Shown: positions 8,664-20,588, counted from the stretch's first letter. The stretch is DNA of 64,000 bases from an uncultured Shimia sp. (GCF_913054185.1 NZ_CAJXIV010000001.1:49330-113329), one strand, 5' to 3'. Program-made: numbers and translations. Notes: generated by a model from the letters alone, not told the origin.

Positions 8664-8926
8664 TTGGATGTCCCTCCAACAACTGCCTCATTCGGAGAGT
8701 TCGCTAATTTTGGCGTATGGGAAAACGCCCAAATCAACGCAAGTGGCCAAAATACGCCCCCCAGAGAAGCGCCCAACCAGCCTGCGACAGTGATGGCCTC
8801 TTCATAAGGATGCTGACGCTGTTTTGCGATTTTCCCGGGCAGCATAGCCAAAATGAGAAAAACTGCTATGGCGGTGACAACAAGTACGACCAATACCACC
8901 CAGGCAAAAATGTCCAATCCGCTCAC
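8660..8926 (-). CDS. DUF3302 small inner-membrane protein (YiaW-like)
   Basis: 88 residues with two transmembrane segments: about 6-29 (AWVVLVVLVVTAIAVFLILA) and about 46-69 (GWLGASLGGVFWPLALIWAF), joined by a basic loop KIAKQRQHPYEEAI typical of DUF3302. A GAGGAGT ribosome-binding site precedes the ATG. It is the first gene of the two-gene unit with the HlyD-like adaptor. By analogy with yiaWV it probably forms a membrane complex with that adaptor, but no function has been firmly assigned to the family. Confidence 0.82.
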   Translation of the reverse strand: MSGLDIFAWVVLVVLVVTAIAVFLILAMLPGKIAKQRQHPYEEAITVAGWLGASLGGVFWPLALIWAFSHTPKLANSPNEAVVGGTSK

Positions 8927-9130
8927 ATTGTACTCCTCAAAAAAGAAAGACGCTCAAATTGTTGGTAGCTTAAAAATTGTACGGGTGTGCGAGGTTTATC
9001 CGAACAGGTTGGTCGGAGTATGTCCATAAAAACCGTGCTATGATCTCTGGAAGCTTAACGTACGTAACATCCAAAAATACAGAGCATTGCCACCAAAGGC
9101 ACAATTCAACGGTATGGGATCAAGGGAAAG

Positions 9131-9220
9131 TGGCGGAGAGACAGGGATTCGAACCCTGGGTCCCCGTGAAGGGACAACGGTTTTCGAGACCGCCCCGTTC
9201 GACCACTCCGGCACCTCTCC
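9131..9220 (-). tRNA. tRNA-Ser (CGA)
   Basis: 90-nt class II tRNA with CCA encoded. The acceptor strand GGAGAGG pairs with TCTCTCC, the anticodon loop is CTCGAAA (anticodon CGA), a long variable arm CCCTTCACGGGG is present, and the T loop is GGGTTCGAATCCC. Confidence 0.96.
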
Positions 9221-9326
9221 GTCCGATAGACCGTGGTCTTTGTGAGGGCGTCGTTTAATCGGGATTGTGATGTGGTGCAAGTGGGATTTGCATTGTTTTG
9301 TGCAACAAATGATTTAGCTTAGCTCC

Positions 9327-10196
9327 ATGCAAAAGACTTCTGCCCACGCGGCCCCGTTTGCCCATCTCAAAAACCAGCTGCTTGTCCTGGTGTTGTCTGT
9401 TCTAACGTGCCTGTTTGCCATTGTGTCGCTAGCACAGGCTGCGGACCGGGATAATGTCGCCGCGTTTTTACACATCACAGGCTTTGATGTAGCGATCGAT
9501 TCCATTGCGCTGTCGGCGACTTCCGCGCCGGATTTGCTTGGGATGAACCAAGGCGATTTTGGCGCCCAGTGGACAGCCGTAGCTGAGGACGTGTTTGACA
9601 CGGATCTGATGCAAAACCGTGCACTCAATATTTTGGAAGCCACGCTTGATGATGACCTTTTGGCCCACGCCGCTTCATTTTATGCGTCAGATTTGGGACA
9701 GCGTTTGGTTCAAGTTGAAAACGACAGTCACATGGCAGATGACGACGAGAAAAATCTTGTGGGCAACGCTATGCTTTCTGACATGCAGGAAAACGAAGAT
9801 CCACGCATTGACCTGTTTCGCCGGATGAGCGTGGCGATTGATCCTAATGACATTGGCCCTCAGGCGATGACGGAAATCCAAGTGCGCTTTATTCTGGCGG
9901 CGTCATACGCAGGGGTGATTGACTTGCGCACCGACGAGGACGGCCTGCGCGCGCTTCTCAACGAAAACGCAGAAGAAATGGCCGACGCGATCGAAACCTC
10001 GTCGCTGGCCAATGCTGCTTATACCTACCGGGACTTTTCGCTGGAAGAACTGGTTGCCTATACCGAAGCTCTCGAACACCCGGACATGATGACGGTGTAT
10101 GAGCTGATGAACGCGGTGCACTTTGAAGTTATGTCGAACCGCTTTGAGGCTTTGGCGCTGCGCATGGGCGACATCCAGCCGGTTCAGGACCTGTAA
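9327..10196 (+). CDS. secreted DUF2059-type protein
   Basis: 289 residues. The N-terminus has a basic/polar stretch, a hydrophobic core (about 18-36, LLVLVLSVLTCLFAIVSLA) and an AQA cleavage site near 38. The mature part is acidic and helical. Residues about 90-150 (LLAHAASFYASDLGQRLVQVEN) match the DUF2059 pattern of a helix followed by FY.S..G. The role of this family is not established; export to the periplasm is inferred from the signal peptide. It stands alone, followed by the ribosomal protein promoter region. Confidence 0.72.
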   Translation: MQKTSAHAAPFAHLKNQLLVLVLSVLTCLFAIVSLAQAADRDNVAAFLHITGFDVAIDSIALSATSAPDLLGMNQGDFGAQWTAVAEDVFDTDLMQNRALNILEATLDDDLLAHAASFYASDLGQRLVQVENDSHMADDDEKNLVGNAMLSDMQENEDPRIDLFRRMSVAIDPNDIGPQAMTEIQVRFILAASYAGVIDLRTDEDGLRALLNENAEEMADAIETSSLANAAYTYRDFSLEELVAYTEALEHPDMMTVYELMNAVHFEVMSNRFEALALRMGDIQPVQDL

Positions 10197-10212
10197 GGCT
10201 GCCAAAAACGCC

Positions 10213-10241
10213 TTGACTTGATCGGTTTTCCACAGGATAAG
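10213..10241 (+). promoter_or_regulatory. probable promoter of rplU-rpmA, with an embedded DnaA-box-like nonamer
   Basis: TTGACT at 10213-10218 and GATAAG at 10236-10241 are 17 bp apart. The spacer contains TTTTCCACA (10226-10234), which fits the relaxed DnaA-box pattern TTWTNCACA. A direct repeat CTGCCAAAAACGCC (10199-10212 and 10326-10339) flanks the leader. Confidence 0.45.
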
Positions 10242-10392
10242 CCCCCATCTGGCGTGAGGTAAGTACTTTGCGCCTGATTTTTTTGTAACACAGCCCATAC
10301 CAGGGCGCGCTGTTTGAGGTGGCATCTGCCAAAAACGCCAAGGCCTTCGGGCTGCGGGACCAAAGGACGCGATAAGATCGAAGGAATAGGAC

Positions 10393-10992
10393 ATGTTCGC
10401 AGTCCTGAAGACCGGCGGCAAACAGTATAAAGTACAGGCAGGCGATGTCCTGCGTGTCGAAAAACTGGCTGCAGACGCTGGCGAAAAGATTCAATTCAAC
10501 GACGTGCTGATGGTTGGCGGTGAAAACACCGTTGTTGGCGCGCCTTTCGTTGAAGGTGCCGCTGTACAAGCCGACGTGATCGACCAGATCAAAGGCGAAA
10601 AGCTGATCAAATTTGTGAAGCGTCGTCGTAAGCACAGCTCCAAGCGCACCGTGGGCCACCGTCAGAAACTGACACTGGTTCGCATCACCGACATTCTGGC
10701 CTCTGGCGCAGACAAATCCGGCGTAAAAGCTGCTATCGGTTCGGGTTCCGTATCCGCACCTGCAGCTGCAGCACCGGCGAAGCCTGCCAAAGCAGCCAAG
10801 AAAGCCGCAGCACCTGCCGCAGCAGCTGACGATCTGACCGCCATCACTGGTGTTGGTCCGGCCGCAGCGAAAAAGCTGGCAGACGCAGGCATCACCTCTT
10901 ACGCCCAACTGGCAGCAGTTGACGTAGAGAGCTTTGATGCGGTTAAAGTGAAGCCTGAGTGGGTTGCGCAAGCAGCCGATCTGGCGAAGTAA
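10393..10992 (+). CDS. rplU: 50S ribosomal protein L21 with C-terminal helix-hairpin-helix extension
   Basis: 199 residues, about twice the usual 103. Residues 1-103 are canonical L21 (MFAVLKTGGKQYKVQAGD to KRRRKHSSKRTVGHRQKLT). An Ala/Lys/Pro linker (about 115-145) joins a C-terminal helix-hairpin-helix domain (about 148-199) with ITGVGPAAAKKLADAGITSY. L21 binds 23S rRNA in the large subunit; the extension is an added nucleic-acid or protein-binding module seen in related Rhodobacteraceae. It is followed 23 bp later by rpmA, the usual L21-L27 operon. Confidence 0.95.
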   Translation: MFAVLKTGGKQYKVQAGDVLRVEKLAADAGEKIQFNDVLMVGGENTVVGAPFVEGAAVQADVIDQIKGEKLIKFVKRRRKHSSKRTVGHRQKLTLVRITDILASGADKSGVKAAIGSGSVSAPAAAAPAKPAKAAKKAAAPAAAADDLTAITGVGPAAAKKLADAGITSYAQLAAVDVESFDAVKVKPEWVAQAADLAK

Positions 10993-11015
10993 GCGAAGTA
11001 TAGGAGAGCAACGAT

Positions 11016-11285
11016 ATGGCACATAAAAAAGCTGGTGGTAGTTCCCGTAACGGTCGCGACTCCGCGGGTCGTCGTCTAGGCGTGAAAAAGTACGGTGGCG
11101 AAAACGTCATTTCTGGCAACATCATCCTGCGTCAGCGCGGAACCAAGATGTGGCCAGGCGAAGGCGTCGGCATGGGCAAAGATCACACAATCTTTGCAAC
11201 CGTCGAGGGCAACGTGAAGTTCCACAAAGGCCTCAAGGGCCGCACCTTTATTTCGGTCCTGCCAGTGGCGGAGGCCGCAGAGTAA
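11016..11285 (+). CDS. rpmA: 50S ribosomal protein L27
   Basis: 89 residues beginning [20 protein letters not shown], the conserved L27 N-terminus that reaches toward the peptidyl transferase centre. No N-terminal propeptide of the Firmicutes type is present. AGGAGAG precedes the ATG. It is co-transcribed with rplU and closed by a strong terminator at 11315-11347. Confidence 0.98.
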   Translation: MAHKKAGGSSRNGRDSAGRRLGVKKYGGENVISGNIILRQRGTKMWPGEGVGMGKDHTIFATVEGNVKFHKGLKGRTFISVLPVAEAAE

Positions 11286-11314
11286 GCCGACCTTAAGGTT
11301 ATGACACATTTAGG

Positions 11315-11347
11315 GGGCCGGCTGACACAGCCGGCCCTTTTTCATTT
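11315..11347 (+). terminator. Rho-independent terminator after rpmA
   Basis: GGGCCGGCTG and CAGCCGGCCC form a perfect 10-bp stem with an ACA loop, followed by TTTTTCATTTTT. Confidence 0.92.
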
Positions 11348-11366
11348 TTGAGATTTGAGACACGCC

Positions 11367-11960
11367 ATGAGCGTCGCCATGATCAGTTTTAGCATCTTTG
11401 CCGCAAGTCAGGTGGGCACACCTGGTCCTGCGAACATGGCGCTATTGGCCACTGGTGCTCGTTTTGGATTTCGGGCGGCACTGCCATTTGTGGCGGGCGT
11501 GGCCCTGGGCAAACAGCTGATCATCTGGCCGATTGGATTTGGCTTGATGGGGGTGGCGGAGACCGTACCTGAGGTGTTTGCAGCCTTAAAGTGGATCAGC
11601 GCCGCCTACATTTGCTGGCTGGCATGGAAAGTCGCCAATTTGCGGCTCTCACCTGGCAGTAAGGACGGCGAGACACCCCCTGGGTTTGCCGCCGGGCTGC
11701 TGGTGCATCCGCTCAACCCAAAGGCCTGGGCGATGATTGTTGCCGGTTTTACAAATTTTGTCACACCTGGGACAGCCGCCCTGCAAGCCACTGCAACCAT
11801 CGCCATCAGCCTACTGGCTGCACAGGCTGTTTTCCATCCGATCTGGACCCTCGCCGGGGACCGGATCGCCCGCACCGTGGCTGGCAAGCCTGCGGAAAAA
11901 TATTTGATGCGCACTTTGGCCGCTTTGACGGTGGCCTCGGTGCTTTTTGTGGTTCTTTGA
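11367..11960 (+). CDS. LysE/RhtB-family amino-acid exporter
   Basis: 197 residues from the ATG at 11367; a TTG at 11355 is less likely. Five to six hydrophobic helices span the protein. The N-terminus has the family signature TPGPANMALLATGARFG (about 19-35) and a later GLLVHPLNPKAWAMIVAGF (about 112-130). The family exports basic or neutral amino acids or homoserine lactones; the substrate is not predictable. The stop lies 13 bp before the next gene's ATG, within its ribosome-binding site, so the two genes are probably co-transcribed. Confidence 0.87.
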   Translation: MSVAMISFSIFAASQVGTPGPANMALLATGARFGFRAALPFVAGVALGKQLIIWPIGFGLMGVAETVPEVFAALKWISAAYICWLAWKVANLRLSPGSKDGETPPGFAAGLLVHPLNPKAWAMIVAGFTNFVTPGTAALQATATIAISLLAAQAVFHPIWTLAGDRIARTVAGKPAEKYLMRTLAALTVASVLFVVL

Positions 11961-11973
11961 GGAGGAGACCGCG

Positions 11974-14715
<2,742 letters not shown>

Positions 14716-14758
14716 GCATCTTCTAACTATTATCCAACCTTAGCAAAGGACTGAATCG

Positions 14759-16024
14759 ATGAAAGACATCGCAGACATCCCCGCCCTGATGACGCAGATT
14801 GGCACACAAGCCAAAGCTGCAAGCGCAGAGCTGGCCTTTGCTCCGCCGGAAAGCAAACGTGCTGCGCTGGAGGCCGCCGCAGATGCGGTTTGGGCCCGCC
14901 GTGCCGAGATCATCGAGGCCAACGAAAAGGATCTGGACTTTGGCCGCAATAAGGGTCTGTCAGATGCAATGATGGACCGCTTGATGCTCGATGAAGACCG
15001 CATCCAGGGCATTGTTACGGGCTTGCGCACCGTGGCTGCACAGGATGATCCGGTTGGCGAAGTGCTGACCGCATGGGACATGCCTTCCGGGATCAACATC
15101 CGCCGGGTGCGCACGCCTTTGGGAGTGGTAGGCGTGATCTATGAAAGCCGCCCAAACGTAACCGCTGATGCGGGGGCACTGTGTCTGAAGTCCGGCAATG
15201 CCGTGATCCTGCGCGGCGGTTCCGAGAGTTTTCACAGCTCAAGTGCGATTCACGCGTGTTTGGTAGAAGGCTTGAAATCCGTTGGACTGCCCGAAGCGGC
15301 CATCCAACTGGTGCCAACCCGAGATCGGGCCGCGGTACAGGAACTTCTGACTATGATCGACACAGTTGACGTGATTGTGCCCCGTGGCGGCAAGGGCTTG
15401 GTTGGTCTGGTGCAGCGCGAAGCACGGGTGCCGGTCTTTGCGCATCTTGAAGGCATTGTGCATGTTTATGTGGATGCCGCTGCTGATCCTCAGAAAGCCA
15501 TGGATGTGGTGTTGAATGCTAAGACCCGGCGCACCGGTATTTGTGGTGCGGCGGAGTGTCTTCTGATCCATGAAAGCCTGGTTGAGAGCTTGGGATCTGC
15601 GCTGATCCAGATGTTGCTCGACGCAGGTGTGCGCGTGCATGCGGATGAAACGCTGGCCAAGGTCGCCGGAACCACGGACGCCACTACCGAGGATTGGGGT
15701 AAGGAATATCTTGATATGGATATTGCGGCCAAAGTGGTGTCGGACGTCGATGGCGCAATTGCTCACATCCGTCAATACGGCTCCAACCACACGGACTGTA
15801 TCCTGACGGAAGATGATGCCACAGCCGCACGCTTCTTTGAACGGCTCGACAGTGCCATCTTGATGCGCAATGCCTCCACACAATTTGCTGATGGCGGCGA
15901 ATTTGGTATGGGCGCGGAGATCGGAATAGCAACGGGCAAAATGCACGCCCGCGGACCAGTGGGGGCCGCTCAGTTGACCAGCTTTAAATACCTGGTCGAA
16001 GGTGACGGCGTCACGCGCACATAG
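14759..16024 (+). CDS. proA: gamma-glutamyl phosphate reductase
   Basis: 421 residues, usual length. Aldehyde-dehydrogenase fold with the NADPH-binding [20 protein letters not shown], the catalytic cysteine in [12 protein letters not shown] (about 268) and [19 protein letters not shown] near the C-terminus. It reduces glutamyl-5-phosphate to the semialdehyde in proline synthesis, acting with ProB 43 bp upstream. A terminator closes the transcript at 16043-16076. Confidence 0.98.
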   Translation: MKDIADIPALMTQIGTQAKAASAELAFAPPESKRAALEAAADAVWARRAEIIEANEKDLDFGRNKGLSDAMMDRLMLDEDRIQGIVTGLRTVAAQDDPVGEVLTAWDMPSGINIRRVRTPLGVVGVIYESRPNVTADAGALCLKSGNAVILRGGSESFHSSSAIHACLVEGLKSVGLPEAAIQLVPTRDRAAVQELLTMIDTVDVIVPRGGKGLVGLVQREARVPVFAHLEGIVHVYVDAAADPQKAMDVVLNAKTRRTGICGAAECLLIHESLVESLGSALIQMLLDAGVRVHADETLAKVAGTTDATTEDWGKEYLDMDIAAKVVSDVDGAIAHIRQYGSNHTDCILTEDDATAARFFERLDSAILMRNASTQFADGGEFGMGAEIGIATGKMHARGPVGAAQLTSFKYLVEGDGVTRT

Positions 16025-16042
16025 AGTTGACTATTCCCAAAT

Positions 16043-16076
16043 GAAAAAAGGCGCCTGGTTGGGCGCCTTTTTTTTG
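16043..16076 (+). terminator. terminator between proA and chpT (convergent)
   Basis: AGGCGCC and GGCGCCT pair around TGGTTG, with AAAAAA on the left and eight T on the right, so it can act in both directions. Confidence 0.9.
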
Positions 16077-16077
16077 T

Positions 16078-16674
16078 TTAGAAAGTCACTTCCAGACTGA
16101 CGTCGGTGATTTGTACCGCCAAGTCACGGTCCAGCAACGCCGCGCCTTGCGGCAACAGGCCAAACTGCACCTGTGCCGGTGCAAGATCGGCAGGAATGTC
16201 GCCTTTTGAAACAGGGTCCCAGAGAGCGGTATCCGCGCGCAGTTTTTCAGTTTCCGCCAGCAACAGCCATGTGTCACCGTCTTTGGTCACGGTCACGGTG
16301 CCGCCAAACGGCATCGACGTGTCAAAACACATCATTGCCAAAAATGCGAGACGCAGCTCTGAGCGGGATACTGCGCCCTCAACTTCCCAGTAAGTCGATA
16401 CGCGGGAGCTTGGGGCCAGACCTTGAATGATGGATTGAATTTCAGCTTCTCCAACCATCTGAGCGTCGCTGGGTTGGCCAAACGCCACGCGGAACAGGCG
16501 AATACGCGCATTGGCGTTGTTCACACTGTCGGAGATCATTTCCATCTCCGGGCCTTTTGCGTCGCCGGTCAACCCAATCAATTCCAACCCGTTGCCGATG
16601 GCGCCAACTGGGCTGATCAAATCGTGGCAGATCCGAGACCCTACCAATGCTGCGAAATCCGTATTATGTGACAT
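16078..16674 (-). CDS. chpT: histidine phosphotransferase ChpT
   Basis: 198 residues from the ATG at 16672-16674, preceded by AAGGAAAG. The phospho-accepting helix reads SRICHDLISPVGAIGNGLEL, with the His at about residue 17, as in ChpT. The C-terminal half is a degenerate HATPase-like fold without ATP motifs. In alphaproteobacteria ChpT passes phosphate from the hybrid kinase CckA to CtrA and CpdR; in Rhodobacteraceae this pathway governs motility, gene transfer agents and related traits. cckA and ctrA are not in this window. It diverges from the DUF3553 gene across 29 bp. Confidence 0.9.
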   Translation of the reverse strand: MSHNTDFAALVGSRICHDLISPVGAIGNGLELIGLTGDAKGPEMEMISDSVNNANARIRLFRVAFGQPSDAQMVGEAEIQSIIQGLAPSSRVSTYWEVEGAVSRSELRLAFLAMMCFDTSMPFGGTVTVTKDGDTWLLLAETEKLRADTALWDPVSKGDIPADLAPAQVQFGLLPQGAALLDRDLAVQITDVSLEVTF

Positions 16675-16703
16675 GCAACTTTCCTTTACTGCATGAGCGC
16701 CTG

Positions 16704-16898
16704 ATGAGCGATCCAAATTCTGACCTCAACGCCTTCCTCGAACCTGGTATGTTGGTAACCCATCCCGCGCAACCCGATTGGGGGCTTGGGCAGGTTCAGT
16801 CCAACATCCGCGGCAAAATAACCGTGAACTTCCGAGAGGCCGGCAAGGTCGTGATTGATGGATCACGTGTTCTGTTGATGCCCGCCACAGAGACGTAA
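16704..16898 (+). CDS. DUF3553 small protein
   Basis: 64 residues from the ATG at 16704. The pattern PGMLVTHPAQPDWGLGQVQS followed by ITVNFREAGKVVID is characteristic of DUF3553, a short beta-rich fold resembling the domain found at the ends of some UvrD/CarD-like proteins. It lies back to back with chpT, a frequent arrangement in this group. Function is unknown. Its start is only 29 bp from the chpT start, so the promoters must overlap. Confidence 0.85.
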   Translation: MSDPNSDLNAFLEPGMLVTHPAQPDWGLGQVQSNIRGKITVNFREAGKVVIDGSRVLLMPATET

Positions 16899-17020
16899 TT
16901 TGGTTAACAAATAGTGCACGAGTGTCGGAAATCGTCAACAGATCAGTTGCTTGGCATGTGGTTGATTTTCGCCGATGCGCGGCCTAAAACGCCTGCAAAC
17001 AAAGAGGAACCTGCCTCCGA

Positions 17021-17800
17021 ATGAGCGCGCATACCCCAAAATTTAAAGTTAAGCTTGCTGCAAGTGCAGAAGAGCTACAGGCAGCCCAACGCCTACGGTA
17101 TTGTGTGTTTGTCGAAGAATTGGGCGGTTCGGGCCCTCTGGTGGATCACGATGCACGGCTGGAAGTGGATCGATTTGATCCACATTTTGACCACCTTGTT
17201 TTGATTGATTCAGCGCTGGAAGCCGCGCCGATAGATCAGGTTGTCGGGGTCTACCGTGTGCTGCGGGATGATGCGGCGGCTAAGATTGGACGGTTTTACT
17301 CTGAGGATGAGTATGACCTCAGTGTGTTAAAGGCCTCTGGCCGCAAGTTGCTGGAACTTGGCCGGTCGTGTCTGCACGAAGACTACCGCGGCGGCGCGGC
17401 CATGTTCCATCTTTGGAACGCGTTGGCAAGCTACGTGGCTGAATATGAGATTGAGGTCCTGTTTGGCGTTGCAAGTTTCCACGGCACTGATGTCGACGCT
17501 TTGGCGCAGCCCCTGTCGCTGCTGCACAATCGCCATCTTGCGCCCGCGGACATCCGGACTTCGGCGCAGCCGGATGTGTTTCAATCCATGGAGTTAATCT
17601 CCGAGAATATGATTGATCGCCGCGCTGCCATGTTGGCTGTGCCGCCCTTGATAAAAGCTTATCTGCGCCTCGGCGGTTTTGTAGGCGAGGGGGCTTACTT
17701 GGATCATGCGTTCAACACCACTGACGTATGTCTGATTTTGGACACTGCTCGAATGAATGAGAAAAACCGCGCCCTTTATACAAAGGAACGCAGCCTGTGA
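17021..17800 (+). CDS. olsB: L-ornithine N(alpha)-acyltransferase OlsB
   Basis: 259 residues of the hemolysin-like GNAT fold, with AAQRLRYCVFVEELGG near residue 22 and LLELGRSCLHEDYRGG near 110, both typical of OlsB. It joins a 3-hydroxyacyl chain from acyl-ACP to the alpha-amino group of ornithine, giving lyso-ornithine lipid. Its stop overlaps the GTG of olsA (GTGA), so the two steps are translationally coupled. Ornithine lipids often replace phospholipids under phosphate limitation, but I found no convincing Pho box upstream. Confidence 0.9.
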   Translation: MSAHTPKFKVKLAASAEELQAAQRLRYCVFVEELGGSGPLVDHDARLEVDRFDPHFDHLVLIDSALEAAPIDQVVGVYRVLRDDAAAKIGRFYSEDEYDLSVLKASGRKLLELGRSCLHEDYRGGAAMFHLWNALASYVAEYEIEVLFGVASFHGTDVDALAQPLSLLHNRHLAPADIRTSAQPDVFQSMELISENMIDRRAAMLAVPPLIKAYLRLGGFVGEGAYLDHAFNTTDVCLILDTARMNEKNRALYTKERSL

Positions 17801-18624
17801 GTGTCTGGGAAAGTGAAGATGGCTATCCTCAACCACTGAAACTTGGTGTCGGCAACGTTATGCGGATTATTCTGCGTGGCTTACCGTTGGCGGTCTTGGT
17901 GTTTGGGTGCTTGTTGCTTTTGCTGTTCCTGCGTCTGATCGAAAAGCCGATCTTTGGCCTGCGCCGTCCGTGGACACCTTACATCACTCAATTTGTTTGT
18001 CGCAGCGCCTTCCGATTGATGGGCATTCGTTTTGAAGTGCAGGGCACGCCCATTCGCGATCGCGGCGCAGTTGTGGCCAATCATTCGTCGTGGTTGGACA
18101 TCTTTTCGCTGAATGCGGCGCAGCAGGTCTACTTCGTATCCAAGGCTGAAGTGGCCAAATGGCCGGGTATCGGCTGGCTGGCTCGCGCAACTGGCACTGT
18201 TTTCATCCGGCGAGACCGCAGAGATGCCCATGCGCAGAAAAAAATCTTTGAAGATCGACTTCTCGCGGGTCACCAATTGCTATTCTTTCCCGAAGGGACA
18301 AGCAGTGACAGTTTGCGGGTTCTGCCATTCAAAACAACGCTTTTTGAGGCGTTTTTTGATCCACGCCTAAAGGACTATATGCTGATCCAGCCCGTCACGG
18401 TCCATTATCAAGCCCCCAAGGGTGCAGAGGCCCGTTTTTACGGATGGTGGGGGGATATGGAGTTTGGTCCTCACCTTCTGACCACTTTGGCCGCGCGGCA
18501 CCAAGGCCGCGTTGAAGTCGTTTATCATCCGCCTTTGAGGGTGGCAGATTTCACAAATCGCAAGGTTTTGGCCAAGTCCGCCGAAGACCAAATTCGCGCC
18601 AGCCTGAAGGCCCGGCTAGACTAA
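17797..18624 (+). CDS. olsA: lyso-ornithine lipid O-acyltransferase OlsA (PlsC family)
   Basis: 275 residues, GTG start. A hydrophobic N-terminal segment (about 24-48) is followed by the PlsC acyltransferase block I NHSSWLD (HX4D) and block III FFPEGTSS. The enzyme adds the second fatty acyl chain to lyso-ornithine lipid at the inner membrane; some OlsA proteins also act on lysophosphatidate. The coupled olsBA order supports the assignment over a generic 1-acylglycerol-phosphate acyltransferase. Confidence 0.9.
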   Translation: MSVWESEDGYPQPLKLGVGNVMRIILRGLPLAVLVFGCLLLLLFLRLIEKPIFGLRRPWTPYITQFVCRSAFRLMGIRFEVQGTPIRDRGAVVANHSSWLDIFSLNAAQQVYFVSKAEVAKWPGIGWLARATGTVFIRRDRRDAHAQKKIFEDRLLAGHQLLFFPEGTSSDSLRVLPFKTTLFEAFFDPRLKDYMLIQPVTVHYQAPKGAEARFYGWWGDMEFGPHLLTTLAARHQGRVEVVYHPPLRVADFTNRKVLAKSAEDQIRASLKARLD

Positions 18625-18698
18625 ATGCCTTCGCCCTGTGTTTTGTAGGCTCTGCCCCCTTGCGCACTTGCATTTCCTATTGTAAACGCGCGGCATTC

Positions 18699-18742
18699 AA
18701 ACCCGCAGGCGGGGTTTGGGTCGGGCAGGGGAGACATCCCTG
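18699..18742 (+). promoter_or_regulatory. structured leader of rpsB-tsf
   Basis: Two consecutive hairpins lie in the 189-bp gap before rpsB: AAACCC/GGGTTT (18699-18717) and CAGGG/CCCTG (18726-18742). S2 leaders are autoregulatory in several bacteria. I cannot match this one to a named RNA family by eye. Confidence 0.35.
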
Positions 18743-18813
18743 TCAATCCGCCGGTTGGAGCATCTGCTCTCACTTCACCCCGCCAAGGCGTAAACCGGAA
18801 AAGGAAATATCAC

Positions 18814-19584
18814 ATGGCTCTTCCTGAGTTCTCCATGCGTCAGCTGCTTGAAGCTGGTGTTCACTTTGGTCACCAAACACAGCGCTGGAACCCACGCATG
18901 GGCCCGTTCATCTACGGCTCCCGCAACGGCATCCACATCATGGACCTGACCCAGACTGTTCCAATGCTGGACGCAGCTCTGAACGCAGTGCGTGACACCG
19001 TTGCAAAAGGCGGCCGCGTTCTCTTCGTTGGCACCAAGCGTCAGGCCGCAGCGCCGATCGCAGACGCTGCAGAGAAATCCGCGCAGTACTACATGAACCA
19101 CCGCTGGCTCGGCGGCACGCTGACCAACTGGAAAACCGTGTCTCAGTCCATCAACCGTCTGAAAGAGATCGACGAGAAGCTGTCTTCCGGCGCCGAAGGC
19201 CTGACCAAGAAAGAGCGTCTGGGCATCGAGCGTGACCAAGAGAAGCTTCAAGCGTCTCTCGGCGGTATCCGCGACATGGGCGGCGTTCCTGACCTGCTGT
19301 TCGTCATCGACGTGAAAAAAGAAGCACTGGCCATTGCCGAAGCCAACAAGCTGGGCATCCCGGTTGTGGCTATCGTTGACACCAACTGCTCCCCAGACGG
19401 CGTTGACTACATCATCCCAGGCAACGACGACGCATCCCGCGCCATCACCCTGTACTGTGATCTGGTTTCCCGCGCTGCACTGGACGGCATGACCGCACAG
19501 CTGGGCGCCGCTGGCGTGGATCTGGGCGAATTCGAAGCACCGGTTGAAGAAGCCGTTGTCGAAGAAGCAGCCGCAGGCGCGTAA
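18814..19584 (+). CDS. rpsB: 30S ribosomal protein S2
   Basis: 256 residues. It has the canonical start [20 protein letters not shown] and motifs [22 protein letters not shown] and [10 protein letters not shown]. An acidic Glu/Val/Ala tail (about 237-256) is added, common in alphaproteobacteria. AAAAGGAAAT precedes the ATG. It forms the classic operon with tsf 72 bp downstream. Confidence 0.98.
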   Translation: MALPEFSMRQLLEAGVHFGHQTQRWNPRMGPFIYGSRNGIHIMDLTQTVPMLDAALNAVRDTVAKGGRVLFVGTKRQAAAPIADAAEKSAQYYMNHRWLGGTLTNWKTVSQSINRLKEIDEKLSSGAEGLTKKERLGIERDQEKLQASLGGIRDMGGVPDLLFVIDVKKEALAIAEANKLGIPVVAIVDTNCSPDGVDYIIPGNDDASRAITLYCDLVSRAALDGMTAQLGAAGVDLGEFEAPVEEAVVEEAAAGA

Positions 19585-19601
19585 GCGTTCCAAGACTGAC
19601 A

Positions 19602-19627
19602 TGGGGGCAGGGTGGACCCGCCCCCAC
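19602..19627 (+). terminator. intercistronic hairpin between rpsB and tsf, possible attenuator
   Basis: TGGGGGCAGGGT pairs with ACCCGCCCCCA with one A-G mismatch and a GG loop region. No T run follows, so it should slow or stabilise rather than fully terminate. Confidence 0.5.
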
Positions 19628-19656
19628 ATTCCCAATTCTGACGAGGAGAGCCTAAG

Positions 19657-20532
19657 ATGGCGATCACAGCAGCAATGGTTAAAGAACTGCGCGAAATGAC
19701 TGGCGCAGGCATGATGGACGCAAAAAAAGCGTTGACCGAAACCAATGGCGACGCGGACGCAGCAATCGATTGGCTGCGCACCAAGGGTCTCGCCAAAGCG
19801 GCCAAAAAATCCGGCCGTACTGCAGCCGAAGGCCTGGTGGCCGTGAAGGTTGACGGTGGCAAAGGTGTCGCCGTTGAGGTGAACTCTGAAACCGACTTTG
19901 TTGGCAAAAACGCCGACTTCCAGGCAATGGTGTCTTCCATCGCAGGTGCGGCATTGACCGTGTCCGATGTTGACGCGCTGAAAACGGCGGATCTGGGCGG
20001 TAAAACCGTCGAAGAAACCGTGACTGCAGCGGTGGCCACTATCGGTGAAAACATGTCCGTACGTCGTATGGCGTCCGTTGAAGGCGACGTTGTCACGTCT
20101 TATGTGCACAACCCGGCGACCGATGGCATGGGCAAAATCGGTGTTCTTGTGGCGCTGAAAGGCGGCGACGAAGGCTTTGCCAAGCAGGTTGCGATGCACA
20201 TTGCGGCAGCCAACCCACAGTCCTTGTCTGAAGCAGACCTGGACGCGGCCGTTGTTGAAAAAGAGCGCAACGTTCAGATCGAAATCGCACGTGAATCCGG
20301 CAAGCCGGAGCAGGTGATCGAGAAGATGATCGTTGGTCGTATGAAGAAATTCTTGGCTGAAGTGACCCTCCTGGGCCAGAACTTCGTGATCAACCCGGAT
20401 CTGACGGTTGCAGCAGCTGCCAAAGAAGCCGGTGCAGAGATCGTAGCTTACGTCCGCATGGAAGTGGGCGAAGGCATCGAGAAGAAAGAAGAAGACTTCG
20501 CAGCAGAAGTGGCCAAAGTCGCTCAGGGCTAA
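19657..20532 (+). CDS. tsf: elongation factor Ts
   Basis: 291 residues. The N-terminal UBA-like region has [20 protein letters not shown], and the core has [16 protein letters not shown], the TDFV loop that inserts into EF-Tu. EF-Ts recycles EF-Tu by GDP release. GAGGAGAG precedes the ATG. The transcript ends at the terminator 20553-20588. Confidence 0.98.
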   Translation: MAITAAMVKELREMTGAGMMDAKKALTETNGDADAAIDWLRTKGLAKAAKKSGRTAAEGLVAVKVDGGKGVAVEVNSETDFVGKNADFQAMVSSIAGAALTVSDVDALKTADLGGKTVEETVTAAVATIGENMSVRRMASVEGDVVTSYVHNPATDGMGKIGVLVALKGGDEGFAKQVAMHIAAANPQSLSEADLDAAVVEKERNVQIEIARESGKPEQVIEKMIVGRMKKFLAEVTLLGQNFVINPDLTVAAAAKEAGAEIVAYVRMEVGEGIEKKEEDFAAEVAKVAQG

Positions 20533-20552
20533 GCCCAACCGCTGACAGTTTT

Positions 20553-20588
20553 GAACGCCGTCCAATCTGTTGATTGGGCGGCGTTTTT
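20553..20588 (+). terminator. Rho-independent terminator after tsf
   Basis: AACGCCGTCCAATC and GATTGGGCGGCGTT form a 14-bp stem with one wobble, a TGTT loop and five T. Confidence 0.93.

Noticed and set aside
10129..11022. 297-codon minus-strand frame rich in Cys
   Set aside because: Antisense to rplU; composition mirrors Ala/Gly codons of the real gene.
16899..17020. Possible Pho box before olsBA
   Set aside because: Expected biologically, but no pair of heptamers matches CTGTNAY at 11-bp spacing.
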